Shown here: piece after piece, positions 25,425 through 36,792 of the stretch
Numbering within the stretch: position 1 is the first letter of the stretch
Layout: each line of letters begins with the position of its first letter
Source: Dastarcus helophoroides
Taxonomy: Eukaryota; Arthropoda; Insecta; Coleoptera; Bothrideridae
NCBI GenBank assembly: GCA_028583605.1
Contig: CM053326.1
Span: 7,634,587-7,698,586 of the forward strand
Direction of reading: 5' to 3'
Length of the DNA stretch: 64,000 nt
The notes under the pieces: generated by a model
Database searches by the model: none
What the model was told of the DNA's origin: nothing
What the model saw: the letters and a program-made list of their open reading frames with translations, nothing else
Made by a program: the position numbers and the translations under genes

Positions 25425-25570
25425 GGAGCCGCACTCAACTCAACAAAAAGCCGCATGCAGCGCTCAGAGCTGCATTTGCTCACCACTTGACATAGATGGA
25501 TATAGAAAAGTTGAATTTTTAAATGGCTCAAATTGTATTTTGATTTAGCTGCTTTATGCTGCCTTCATAC
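25425..25570 (-). repeat. Dispersed hAT-like repeat, copy 1
   Basis: Inverted copy of 53165-53325. Shared blocks include CGGGAGCCGC, AGCCGCATG, GCTCA-AGCTG and the ATGGCTCAAATT-TATTTTGATTTAGCTGCTT stretch. One end carries a degenerate CAAGTGGTGAGCAAATG, compared with CAGGGGTAGGCAAATAC in the other copy. That form is typical of hAT ends. Confidence 0.6.
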
Positions 25571-25956
25571 GATGCCGCCTGATGCGGCTACCTCTTTGCA
25601 TCATAGCACGGCATGGCCCTGTTCCTTGTCCAGATTAAAAACAAAATGGAACAAATGCCGAAAATGATCAATTATACCAACTAAGTTCTGTTTTACATGA
25701 ATAAAAATGTACAAAAATTTTATTTTCGAAGTAACTAAAATCTGATGAGAACAATAATCCTCTTTCACATGACGTGTCATTGTAATTTTCATGTATTACC
25801 CAATCCAATAAATAGAATTGGTTGACTTTTAAGAATACATATTGATTAAATTTTATACTTCATTATTATTTAAAATATTAAATTATAATTTTTTATAATG
25901 GCAATCTGAATTAGATAGTCTTCTAGTAACTAACACACATATATCTTATTTTGCAG

Positions 25957-26460
25957 CTGACTCAACCGGGTTATACTCAGTTTATTCCCAATATCAAGAC
26001 TGCGAAATTATGTTTCATGTATCCACCATGCTTCCATTCACTCCGAACAACCGACAGCAATTGCTGCGCAAACGTCACATCGGTAACGACATCGTTACCA
26101 TCGTATTTCAAGAACCTGGTGCCTTACCGTTCACACCGAAAGGAATCCGTTCACAATTCCAACATGTTTTTATAGTTGTTCAGGCGATATCTCCGAATAC
26201 GGAGAACACCCATTATAAAGTGGCTGTAAGTAGGTCCAAAGACGTCCAAGTATTCGGACCGCCAATTAAAGAAGGTGCTATTTATCCGAAAGGAAAGGCT
26301 TTCGCTGACTTTTTATTAGCTAAGATTGTTAATGCTGAAAATGCTGCTCACAGATCGGAAAAGTTTGTGACGATGGCCACAAGAACTAGGCAAGAGTACT
26401 TGAAGGATTTAGTGGAGAACTATTCCACTTCAACTCCAGTTGATACCGGTCAAAAATTTT
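25957..26460 (+). CDS. SIPA1L: SIPA1L-type RapGAP, exon B (catalytic part)
   Basis: The acceptor is TTTTGCAG at 25949-25956. The first two bases complete Ser. The frame then gives [20 protein letters not shown] and continues to VDTGQKF. The block [18 protein letters not shown] carries the Asn (codon 26085-26087) that corresponds to the catalytic asparagine thumb of Rap GAPs. The motifs [31 protein letters not shown] and [21 protein letters not shown] are strongly conserved in the family. The donor is TTTT|GTAAGT at 26460/26461 and leaves one base. The ATG at 26010 is internal, not a start. No lost catalytic residue and no frameshift. Confidence 0.93.
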
Positions 26461-26527
26461 GTAAGTAGAATATCACAATTTACCTAAACATTATTTATCC
26501 TACAAGTTGTAAATAAAACTTGGTGAT

Positions 26528-26662
26528 CTTACAGATTATACTTCTTCCGGGATTGGACCGTGTCAAAGAACTAACTATTACTACTTTTAGTAGTTCTTCG
26601 ACACGGTCTAATCCCGGAAGAAGTATATCCTGTACTGACTTTGGCCGTGGAAGCCTTCGTTA
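26528..26662 (+). mobile_element. Short Penelope-like terminal insertion in a 253-bp intron
   Basis: It is flanked by a 10-bp direct repeat ACTTGGTGAT at 26518-26527 and 26663-26672, a target-site duplication. Inside is a near-palindrome: TACTTCTTCCGGGATTGGAC... and its complement TCTAATCCCGGAAGAAGTAT surround a loop near 26576-26590. The right end GGAAGCCTTCGTTATC is the same terminus seen at 55361 and, inverted, at 62918. It lies about 50 bases upstream of the exon C acceptor. Confidence 0.8.
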
Positions 26663-26713
26663 TCACTTGGTGATATTTTTACTTTTTGTTTTGATAACTC
26701 CGGTTTGTTCCAG

Positions 26714-27565
26714 CTATTTTCAGTAGTAAAAAGAAGGAAAAAATCCGTCCACGTTTTATACCTGACGCGTGCCAAAGGGGTGCCATTTTATGGCAAGTAC
26801 TTTTAGACGACAGCAGCCAGTCTCAACAAGTTGAATGTTTCCTCGGGATCTCAACCGATTCTCTGGTGCTCATAGAGGAAAACACCAAGCAGATTGTGTT
26901 CGTAACTCCCTGCAAGTCAATACTTGGTTGGTTCCCTCAAACGAATAGCCTGAAAATTTATCATCACCAAGGAGAATGCGTCACAGTACATATGAGAGAC
27001 GCTCATGGAGATAGAGACGAGTTGATGGAAATCATGGATCGACTAAAAGCTGTAACTCAGGGAATTTTAGTGCAGGAATTGAATATAAGAAGAAATATGA
27101 TGGGACAGCTGGGATTTCACGTTCAACCGGATGGTATTGTGACATTAGTCGAAAGTGCCGGTGAGGCTTGGCAAGCTGGACTGCGCCAAAACTCTCGACT
27201 TGTCGAAATTTGTAAGGTGGCCGTCTCCACCTTGACGTATGACCAAATGGTCGATCTTTTGAAGACTTCGCAACCTGTTACATTGACTGTGATACCTCCT
27301 TTGCAAGATGGTAGCCCTAGAAAGGGCTGCGCCTTACAAAATTGTAAATACAATGAAAGTAATTACGAGGGGGACTACGAGAATTCTGGCACTGATGAAG
27401 GAAAATTTAGAAAGGCGCCACAGATGCAGCAAGCTGGGAATCATAAAAGAGTTTATGATCGAAGCTTTTCACCACCCGAGATCCAGCAATAGTTCTGGAT
27501 ATGGAACTGGGAGCAGCAGCAAGTCCTTTCATGGACAAGATATGAAATTTATGAGCAATCCTGAG
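26714..27565 (+). CDS. SIPA1L: SIPA1L-type RapGAP, exon C (GAP end, PDZ domain, Ser-rich linker; frame broken once)
   Basis: The acceptor is TTGTTCCAG at 26705-26713. CT joins the T left by exon B to give Ser, then [14 protein letters not shown], the expected Lys-rich joint after the GAP core. A conserved region ([15 protein letters not shown]...ILGWFP) precedes the PDZ domain at about 27061-27300, with carboxylate-binding loop MGQLGF, then [15 protein letters not shown] and [15 protein letters not shown]. In this frame a stop appears at 27490-27492. The next frame continues [17 protein letters not shown] and reaches a donor CCTGAG|GTTAGT at 27565/27566. One base too many at 27475-27477 would explain the break. 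PDZ domains bind C-terminal peptides, and here the domain probably targets the GAP to membranes. Confidence 0.88.
27475..27477 (+). other. +1 frame disruption in exon C (CCC)
   Basis: Reading CCACCC as CCACC turns ...[14 protein letters not shown] into ...[17 protein letters not shown], which runs in phase 0 to the donor. It is either a sequence error or a real 1-bp insertion. Confidence 0.65.
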
Positions 27566-28283
27566 GTTAGTATTCCTTATAGCACTGTTTATTCCGTAGT
27601 GTTCCTTTGTTTATTATTATACAGGACTAGTCAAAACCGTAACTGAAAAATAATAAAAATACCATAGCATACATAAGTATTTTTTTAAATATTTGTTCCT
27701 TTTCTTATAATTTAGATTGTGAATTCGTCATTTAGACTTGTTTTACATATTCTGCTATTTTAAAAAATGTTTTTCTCGAAGAAATAATGAGGTATTCAGA
27801 TTAAGGTTGAAATTAGTGAAAAATCGAAAAAAAAACAAAAAAAGTTAAAATTTTAAATAAAAATTGTCAAAAGTCAGCCAATTTCGAAATTAAACTCAAT
27901 AATAAACAACATCTTGGTTTTTAGCTCTAAATTTTGAGGTTAACTTCTATAATTTGAAAAAAAAAATTGTATTTGTAAAAAGTACTTACAGACGAAGTAT
28001 AGGATTTTGTAATTACATTTGAAATGTAGAAAATAAGGTCGAATTTGTAGAGAAAATCTAGAGAAATTTTAGTATACAAGATGTTTTTCAAAAGAAATGT
28101 CACAAATGGTACTGGTGAATCTAATACATTTAAAAAGAACAAGTGTTATAAAAAATCATCTTGGTAAAATATTCAATTCCTTAGGTCCTTAGGAGATACA
28201 GCCCTTCAAAGTTTCCTACGAAATATAAGGTGAAAACCGGTGAAAACCAAAAAAATATAATAGTTAAATTTATCACAGATATA
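27566..28283. other. Intron C-D, left part
   Basis: Non-coding AT-rich sequence with a few satellite words near 27820-27860. No gene. Confidence 0.6.
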
Positions 28284-29592
28284 CCAGGTCATTCAATAAG
28301 TCCGTAGGATAAGTAAGAACAAAAACAAAATTTTGACAAAACTTAATTTTATTATTCAAAATAGTTGCCTTCGAGTGCGATACAACGAGTATAGCGATTT
28401 TCCAACTTTTTGATACCACTTTTATAGGTACGATTTCTCTTTCTCGTCAAAATAGGCCTCAGTTTCAGCGATTACTTCATCATTGGATTTAAAGTTCTTT
28501 CCTACAATCATTCTCTTGAGATCTGAAAACAGGAAAAAGTCACTGCGGGCTAAATCTGGAAAATACGGTGGGTGGGTAAGCAATTCGAAGCCCAATTCAT
28601 TCAATTTTGCCATCGTTTTCATCGTTTTGTGGCACGGTGCATTGTCTTGGCGAAACAACACTTTTTTCTTTTGCAAATGTGGCCGTTTCTTTGCGATTTC
28701 AGCCTTCAATCGATCCAAAAGTGCACAGTAATAGTCGCTGTTGATGGTGGTTTCTTTTTTGAAGATAGTCGATGAATATTATTCCGTTCGCATCCCAAAA
28801 TACAGAAGCCATCACCTTACCGGCCGACTGTTGCGTCTTAGCTCGCCATGGATTCGGTTCGTCGACTGCTGTTCACTCAGCTGACTGTCTTTTGGATTCT
28901 GGTCTGTAACTAGTGAAGCCATGTCTCATCCATTGTCACATATCGACGATAGAATTTTATTGTATTGCGGTTTAACAGCGCCAAACACTCATCTGAAACT
29001 CTGAAAGCATCGATTCGTTGTTGTTTTTGGTCGACTGTGAGCTCACGGGCACCCACTTTGCACAGAGCTTTCGCATACCCAAATGTTCGTGTAAAATGGT
29101 AAAAACGCTACCATCTGGTATCTTTACAATGTCAGCTAGCTCGTGCACCTTCAATTTGCGATCGTTCATAACCAATTTGTGGATTTTTTTGATGTTTTCT
29201 GGAATAACAGCCTCATTTGGGCGTTCACTGCGCTCTGTCTGCATCATTTGTGCTGGTACGAGCACGTTTAAATTCAGCAATCCACTTCTCTACCATTTGT
29301 CTCGATGGAGCAGAGTTCGGATAATGTTTATCAAGCCATTTTTTGGTTTCCACTGTACTTTTTTTATCAAAAAGCAATGCTTTATCAAAACTCGAAATTC
29401 ACTTTTTTCCATTTTTTTTTTCAATAACAAAAGTTGCTTCACACAAAATGCTGTACCTCACGAATCAATAGTCAGATTGCTGTCAAATTTATACACGTAT
29501 CGTTTGAAGGTTAGTACTAAATAAAAATCATACGGAAAAAATTCTAGTAACGCCATCTATGTGTCATCCTATGGACTTTTTGAATGGACTGT
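28284..29592 (-). mobile_element. Complete-length but inactive mariner element
   Basis: 1309 bp, the usual mariner length. The left end CCAGGTCATTCAATAAGTCC and the right end (read inwards) ACAGTCCATTCAAAAAGTCC continue to a 27-bp imperfect inverted repeat ending TAGGAT. TA dinucleotides flank both ends (28282-28283 and 29593-29594), as expected for mariner targeting. It sits in the intron between exons C and D, in antisense orientation. Confidence 0.9.
28352..29412 (-). pseudogene. Mariner transposase, inactivated
   Basis: A start at 29412 (MEKSEFRVLIKHCFLIKK) and an end at 28352 (...CIALEGNYFE) span about 353 codons, normal for the family. The N-terminal helix-turn-helix part includes WLDKHYPNSAPSRQMVEKW, and the second DNA-binding half includes DRKLKVHELADIVKI and LGMRKLCAKWVP. 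The second catalytic Asp is in FRQDNAPCHK, and the third Asp in FPDLARSDFFLFSDLKR keeps the DD34D spacing. Frame changes near 29280, 28970 and 28420 break it. It reads antisense to the host gene. Confidence 0.88.
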
Positions 29593-29594
29593 TA

Positions 29595-31015
29595 TGTCAC
29601 TCTAGAGTTTTGCAAATGTTAAGTCTTAAGAAGGTTCAATTTAATAAATGCCATGAATTTAGACCCTTTAAACCAAGAAACATAAAGTAACAACAGCGAA
29701 TAACAATTTATCAATTGCTGAATGCTTAATGTCGAACACCCTGTACTGAATGAATCACAAAAGGTGGTCACCTTAGGACTAGACAAATGGACGGTTGCCG
29801 TTTTGTCCGGTTGACGTAGAAAAATGTATTTCCATTTTTTTCTTTTCACTTCGCGCTCCTTATTGACTCGTCTTGAATTACACAATTTTTTCTTTTTTTA
29901 TGAATTAAGCAAAACGCTAAGAAAAGAGCTTTTTGGCAAACTTCAATTCTCCAAGTAATGCCTTGTTAGAGAATTGAAGAAGGGATTATGTAACAAAATA
30001 ATTTTTTAAAGATTTCTAATTTTTCAACAACTTTTCATCTTTTTTATCTGACTATTTTCTCAAAATACTAAATTTAAACTGAATTTTACTTTTCTAGGAC
30101 AAGTCTAAAAGTCAAACTATTAAAAATTGGTTAAAATTTTGGCAATTTTTAAAATTTTGAAAAATAGACGAAATATCCAAGAATGCTGAAAATACTTTTA
30201 AAATAATTTCAAAAGAAGCAAAATTTTGGAACAGAAATTTAAAAAAAAAATCGAAATTTTAGAGTCAAAACTGAACAAAAATCAAAATTTTCAGTCGATT
30301 TTCGGCCCAAATTTTTAAAGCCGAAATATTGAGAAAATTATTAATAAAAAGTCGAAATTTTGGAAAAAATCGAAATTTTGGAAAAAATCGAAATTTTGGA
30401 CAGTTACAATTTAGAAGCAATGTTCGAACATCTTTATTAAGATAATCAAAAAATCGAAATTAAAAAAAAATGTCGAGATTTTGAAAAAAATTCTAAAACT
30501 AAAAAAAAGAAAATTTCAAGAAAAATTCGAAGTATTGCAAGAAGTTTGAAGATTTCAAAAAGCCAATTTTTAAAGTAAATGTTTTGATTTGAAAAGAATA
30601 GTAAAAAATGTGATAATTTTAAAATAGTTGAAGATTTAAAAAAAATAGACTAAATTATTAAAAATAGAAATTTTCAATAAGCTATAATTTTCAAACAAAA
30701 AATAAATAAAACAAAATTTTGATGAAAAAATGATATTTTGAAAAAAGTGGAAAATTCAAGGTTAAAATTAAAAAAAAAATGTTGAAATTTACAACAAAGT
30801 CCAGATGTTCAAAAATTCATAAATTTTGAGAATTCAAAATATTCACGAAAAAAATCGAAGTTTTTAAAAAAGTGTACATGTATTTTCGGAAGAGTCGAAC
30901 CTTAAAAATTTTGAAAAAAGTCGAAATTTTAGAAAAAGTCCAAAGTCTTAAAAAATCCCAATTTTCATAAGAAGTTGAAGTTTTGAAAAAGCACATATTA
31001 GACTTGCAGGAGTAA
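29595..31015 (-). repeat. AT-rich intron with satellite, A-rich orientation
   Basis: 29595-30000 is non-satellite and non-coding. From about 30050 the GAAATTTTGAAAAAGTCG words dominate, including a short perfect run of GGAAAAAATCGAAATTTT units near 30360-30400. Confidence 0.65.
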
Positions 31016-31019
31016 GTAA

Positions 31020-31145
31020 AAATGTAATCGGTTTTTACTCGCTGATTACTTTTCCGAAATATGTAATCGGTAATTGGTATCGTTGGCATCGTGGCATCAT
31101 GACATCGTACCGAATTTACTCATTTGTAATCGTGAAATTTATATT
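31020..31145. repeat. Mixed-composition repeat piece flanking satellite
   Basis: Contains GTAATCGGTTTTTACTCGCT, GGCATCGTGGCATCATGACATCG and TTTACTCATTTGTAATCG. A similar piece in roughly inverted orientation lies at 35741-35905 (ATCGGACGATGCCGTACTTA, CAAATGAGTATTTGTACATG). The two may be ends of one old element around the satellite between them. Confidence 0.35.
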
Positions 31146-31545
31146 ATGGGTTTCGTGTTGCATGTTCCAAGTTGACACTTGTCGAAAACTCATACTTTCG
31201 ATATTTTAAGTTTAGATACGTAATTTGAAGAATTTGATGTGTTATTAGCAAGTATTTGTATCATTTACTTACTACATAACTGTCGAAACTTCGAGAAAAA
31301 TTCGACTTGTAGGAAAACTTTGGAAATTGTCAAATATTTGAACAACCCCTTAAATACTTTGTAACTTAAGAAAAAGACACATGAATATGTTATAAGTACA
31401 CGTATAATTAAAAAAAATAGTCACAATTTTCGAAAAAATAGGAAATCAAAAATTTGAAAGCCAATTTCCAAAAAAGCGGGAATCTAAAAAATGTCGCAAT
31501 GTTAAAAAAAAAGAGATTTTAAGTCAGTTTACATTTTAAAAAATG
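31146..31545. other. Intron, no gene
   Basis: AT-rich, partly satellite words. Nothing else seen. Confidence 0.5.
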
Positions 31546-31548
31546 TCA

Positions 31549-33165
31549 AAATTTAGAGCGAATGAAATTTTTGATAAAATTGAATATTGGAAAATAAGAC
31601 CAATTTTTCAAAAAAATCACATTTATAAGAAAAGTCGAAATTTTAGAGTTGCAATTTTTAATAAAAGTTAACATTTTGAAAAAATTTGAGAAGTTTGGAA
31701 AAAGTCGAAATTTAAAAAAAAAAGGTAAAATTTTAACAAGGTCGAATATTTTAAAATCCAATTTTTTTAAAACAATCTAAATTGTAAAAAATGTTAAGAT
31801 TTTCAGAGAAAGTTAACATTTCCAAAAAAATTAAGATTTTCTAAAAAGTTAAAAAATGTCAAAATTTTAGATACTTCAAAAAATCCGAGTATTTAAAAAA
31901 ATACGAAATTTGCAACAAAATTCTAAATGTTAATATTTCCGGAAATAATCTAAAATTTCAAGTGTCGAGATTTAAAAAAAATTGAAGAATTTTCAATGAA
32001 CTTTTTTTCAAAAGGCCACTTAGGAAAGCACAAAATTATCAGAAAAGTCAAACTGTTTTAAAAATCGCAATTTGGAAAAAAAATTCGAAATTTAGAGCGA
32101 ATGAAATTTTTTATAAAATTGAATATTGGAAAACAAGACCAACTTTTCAAAAAATTTCACATTTATAAGAGAAGTCGAAATTTTTAATAAAACTTAACAT
32201 TTTGAAAAAATTTGAGAAGTTTGGAAAGGTCAAATTTAAAAAAAAAGGTAATAAGGTCGAAAATTTTACAATCGCAGTTTCTTAAAACAATCTAAATTGT
32301 GAAAAATGTTAAGATTTTCAGAGAAAGTTAACATTTCCAACAAAATTAAGATTTTCTAAAAAGTTAAAAAATGTCAACATTTTGACATACTTCAAAAAAT
32401 CCGAGTATTTAAAAAAATAACGAAATTTTTAACAAAATTCTAAATGTTAATATTTTTGGAAATAATCTAAAATTTGAAGTGCCGAAATTTAAAAAAAATG
32501 AAGAATTTTCAATAAACTTTTTTTCAAAAGCCCATTTTACTTAGGAAAGCACAAAATTATCAGAAAAGTCAAACTGTTTTAAAAATCGCAATTTGAAAAA
32601 AAAATTTCGAAATTTAGAGCGAATGAAATTTTTGATAAAATTAAATATTGGAAAATAAGACCAACTTTTCAAAAAATTTCACATTTATAAGAGAAGTCGA
32701 AATTTTAGAGTTGAAAGTTTTAATAAAAGTTAACATTTTGAAAAAATTTGAGAAGTGTGGAAAAAGTCGAAATTTTTTAAAAAAGGTAAAATTTTAATAA
32801 GGTCGAAAATTTTAAAATCAAATTTTTTTAAAACAATCTAAATTGTGAAAAATGTTAAGATTTTCAGAGAAAGTTAATATTTCCAAAAAAATTAAGATTT
32901 TCTGAAACATTAAAAAGTGTCAAAATTTTGACATACTTCAAAAAATCCGAGTATTTAAAAAAATAACGAAAATTTCAACAAAATTCTAAATGTTAATATT
33001 TTCGGAAATAATCTAAAATTGCAAGTGTCGAGATTTAAAAAAAAATGATAAATTTTCAATGAACTTTTTTTCAAAAGGCCACTTTACTTAGGAATGCACA
33101 AAATTATTAGAAAAGACAAACTGTTTTAAAAATCGCAATTTGAAAAAAAAAATTCGAAATTTAAA
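31549..33165 (-). repeat. Higher-order tandem array, three copies of about 0.53 kb
   Basis: The landmark AAATTTAGAGCGAATGAAAT starts at about 31549, 32089 and 32610. It is followed in each copy by GAATATTGGAAAA-AAGACC, AAACAATCTAAATTGT, AAAATCCGAGTATTTAAAAA, and a closing CAGAAAAGTCAAACTGTTTT or close variant. Copies differ by small indels. The array is made of satellite words. Confidence 0.85.
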
Positions 33166-35500
33166 TATAGTCGAAATTCAGATAAAATGTTGATTTCCAT
33201 TAAATCTAACTTTAAATAGTCAAAATTATCGAAATCTGAATATTGAAGGAAAGCCAAAATTATTGGAAAATCGAAATTTTCAAAAAAATACCAAATTTTA
33301 ATATTTAAAATAAGGCGAAGTTTTGAATGTTAAAATTTCGAAATAACAAACATTTTTTAAAAAACTAAAAATGTTCAAAAATTTAAAATTTTGAAAAATT
33401 ATCGAAATATTTTAAAAAGTCGAACCTTTTAAAAAGTCACAAATTGGAAAAAAAGTCGACGTTCTGAAAAAAAAGTGAAAAATTCAAAATTTTGCTAAAT
33501 AATCGAAAATTAAAAAAAATTCAACAATAAAAATAATGTGATGCTTAAAAAAAATCGAAATTTTTAATTAAAAGATCTAGTTTTAAAAAATAGTCGATAT
33601 TTAGAATCAAAATGTTCAAAAAATGCTTGAAATTTTTTAAAATTTCAAATTTTGAAAAAAAAATAAAAAATTTAAAAAGTGACATTTTGAAAACAGTTTA
33701 GCTTTCAACAATTCTACATTTTTAAAAAATTACGAATTTTCAAAGTGAAAATTTAAAAAAAGAATGTTAAAATTTTCAAAAAAAGCCAAGATTTTAAAAA
33801 GGCTAATGTTTAAAAAACAATTGAAATTTTCAAAAACCTATAAACAAGTGGTCAAAAACTAAACATAGGACGAAATTTAAAAAAAAGAAATTTTTTCAAA
33901 AAATGCAAAAATGTCAAAAATTTTCAAAAAAAATCTAAATTTTCGTAAAAAATTTAAACTTTGCAGTCAAAATTTGTAGAAAAAAAATCCTTATTTTCAA
34001 AAAATTACAAATGTTTAAAATAATTTAAACTTAAAAAGATATAAATTTTGAAAAAAAAGTAAAAAAGTCCAAAATATGAGAACAAGTCGAAACTCTTTAA
34101 AAACGAGTTCAAATTTTGACAAAAAGTCGAATTTTGTATAAAACAATACAAATTTTGATATAACATTCATATTTTTTAAAAAAAGTTCTAGTCCAAAAAA
34201 TAAACGAAATTTAAAAGAAATCGAAAGTTTACAAAAAATCGAAATTTTTAGAAATAATTCAAATTTAAAAAATAGTCTACATTTTTAAGAATCAAAATGT
34301 TCAAAAAGTAACAATTTAAAAAAATTCAAGGTTTGAAAAAAAAACTCAAAAAATTAGAAAATTTGAAAACTGACATATAAAAACAGTTTAACTTTCAAAA
34401 ATTCTGCATTTTTAAAAAACGAGTGGAAAAAAATGGCAAAATTTTTTTTAAAAAAGCCAAGTTTTTAAAAAGGTTAACGTTTGAAAAAAAATTTGAACCT
34501 TGAAAGATCGAAATTTTCAAAAAACTGGAAATTTTTAGAAAAGTTGGTCAAAACGTAAATAAAAATAGAATTTAAAAAAAAGGAACATTTTTCGAAAAAT
34601 GCAAAAGTGACTAAATTTTCAAAAAAATCTAAATTTTCGAAAAAATCTTAACTTTGGAAAATAAAAATTTTCAAAAAAAAATCGATATTTTTAAACATTT
34701 GAAAAAAATTGAACCTTGAAAAATCGAAATTTTCAAAAAAAACTAGAAATTTTTGAAAAAGTTGGTCAAAACGTAAATAGAAATAGAATTTAAAAAAAGG
34801 AACATTTTTCGAAAAATGCAAAAGTGGCTAAATTTTCAAAAAAAATCGATATTTTTAAGAGTACAAATTTTCAAAAAAAATTAAACTTAAAAAAGTATAA
34901 ATTTTGAAAAAATAAATAAAAAATTTAAAAAGTCGAAAATATGAGAGAAAGTCGAAAATATGAGAAAAAGTCGAGTTCAAATTTTGACAAAAAGTCGAAT
35001 TTTGTGAAAAAAAAATATAAATTTTGATATAACATCCATATTTAAAAAAATTGTCAGAAATATCGAAAAATTCGAACTTTTATTTGGAAATTATTTGTTT
35101 TTTGATAAATTGGATTTTTCAAAATATTTACTTTTCGAAAATTTCGGATTAAACTATGGAAAAATGCCTACATTTTTGATGAAGTTGTAATTTTAAAAAG
35201 TCAAACTTTTCACAAAACCCAAGATTTTTAAAAAATTCGAAATTTTAATAAAAAAAAAGTCTTTAATTTTAAAATAACGATATTTGAAAAATTCCATATC
35301 ATTTTCCCACAGTCGAAATGTTTAAAAAATTGAAATTTTGAAAAGAATAGAAAATTTTCACGAGGAAATTTTTTCAAGAAGCCAAAGGTTCGAAAATAGA
35401 CAATTTCAACAGTATTTTCAAAATAATTTTAGAAAGTTTTTTTTTTAAAGAACGTTTTTAAACAACGAAAAATTTCGAAATTGAGAACAAATCGATTCAT
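33166..35500 (-). repeat. Degenerate satellite, A-rich, with local duplications
   Basis: GAAAATTTTAAAAAAGTCG-type words throughout. A unit of about 220 bp is repeated near 34540 and 34760 (GTTGGTCAAAACGTAAATA, then GAACATTTTTCGAAAAATGC). No gene. Confidence 0.75.
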
Positions 35501-36792
35501 AATACACGCCGCGTTAACGAAATAAGAGGTTGTGGTAATAGTGAGTGGGATTGGATGAAATATTAACTAGTAAAACTATTAAATGTAAAAAAAATGATGA
35601 TCTAGAATTGCAATCAAAAGGGACCTATCTAGATTGTTTTGAGGGTTCAAAGAACTTCAAGCTTAATCGAAATCGTTAAGCTACTTCGAAGAAAATATAA
35701 ACATAAAAAATATATATTTCAAAATTACGCGCCTTTCTATTTCTCCAAACGATGCCGATTACCTAATCAGATGCGATGCGAATTACTCATACCCGTCTCG
35801 TCGTGAGGTCACAATTACCATAATCGACATCGTTGTACTCGTCAAATGAGTATTTGTACATGCAATCGGACGATGCCGTACTTACGCGTACAGGTCTCTG
35901 GTACATATCTTAATCTGAAATAAAATCAAAATTTGGAAAAAATCCGACCCTTCAAAAAAATTGACATTATCAAAAATTTTCATTGTCAACTTTTTAAAGA
36001 AATCGGAAATTTTCGACAAGTAAAAATTTCGAAATAGTCGAAATTATCAGAAAAATCGAAATTATCAGAAAAGTCGAAATTTTCAAAAGGTCAAGTTTTA
36101 AAAATTTGAAATTTTAAATTAAGCTCATATTTTCAACAGTCAAACATTTAAAAAAATCAAAATTTCCAAATAAATCGAAATGTTGAAATAGAATAGAAAT
36201 TCTGAGAACAATATAACCATACAAAAACTCGACATTATCACAAAATGTCAAAATTAAGGAAAAATTGAAGTTTTGAAAAAGTCTTAGTCAGATTTTTTAA
36301 AAAACCGAAATTTTTGAAAAAGCAGAAATTTTCAAAATGAAATTAAACTTTTGAAGAAAGTAGAAATTTAAAAAAAAAGAACGAAAGTGAGAATTTCAAA
36401 AAATTCGAAATGTTGGGAAAATGGCAAAATGAACAAAATCCAAAATCGATTCATTTAAAAAGTTAAAGAAAGTACTGGCCATGACACTAGTGAGTGGGGT
36501 CGGTTCACTAGCTAGTAAAGAATATATTTGGTGGAACTCAAAAAATATGTAGGAACTTTTTTAAAAGGGTTAAAAAGGTTACTACGGAGCCGGTTAAGAG
36601 GGAGTATACTGTATCTGACATCTGTTATATATTCTATCTCTAGTAAATTCTATTCTAGAATAAACGCTACACCTGCAGATGAGTCACTCCATAGTCACAA
36701 TACTCCGTACCTTTGATATAAGGGATCCACAGATTTCATGTTTTCTGGCACATCAGCTCGCAACAATGTTATGATTGATGTTTTTGTTTTAG
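35501..36792. other. Intron C-D, right part
   Basis: Satellite words at 35930-36460 and mixed repeat pieces at 35510-35905 and 36470-36700. Includes a GACCTATCTAGATTGTTTTG word that also occurs at 62.7-62.9 kb. The acceptor TTTTTGTTTTAG is at 36781-36792. Confidence 0.5.

Noticed and set aside
28483..29524. Plus-strand frames overlapping the mariner
   Set aside because: Shadows of the minus-strand transposase.
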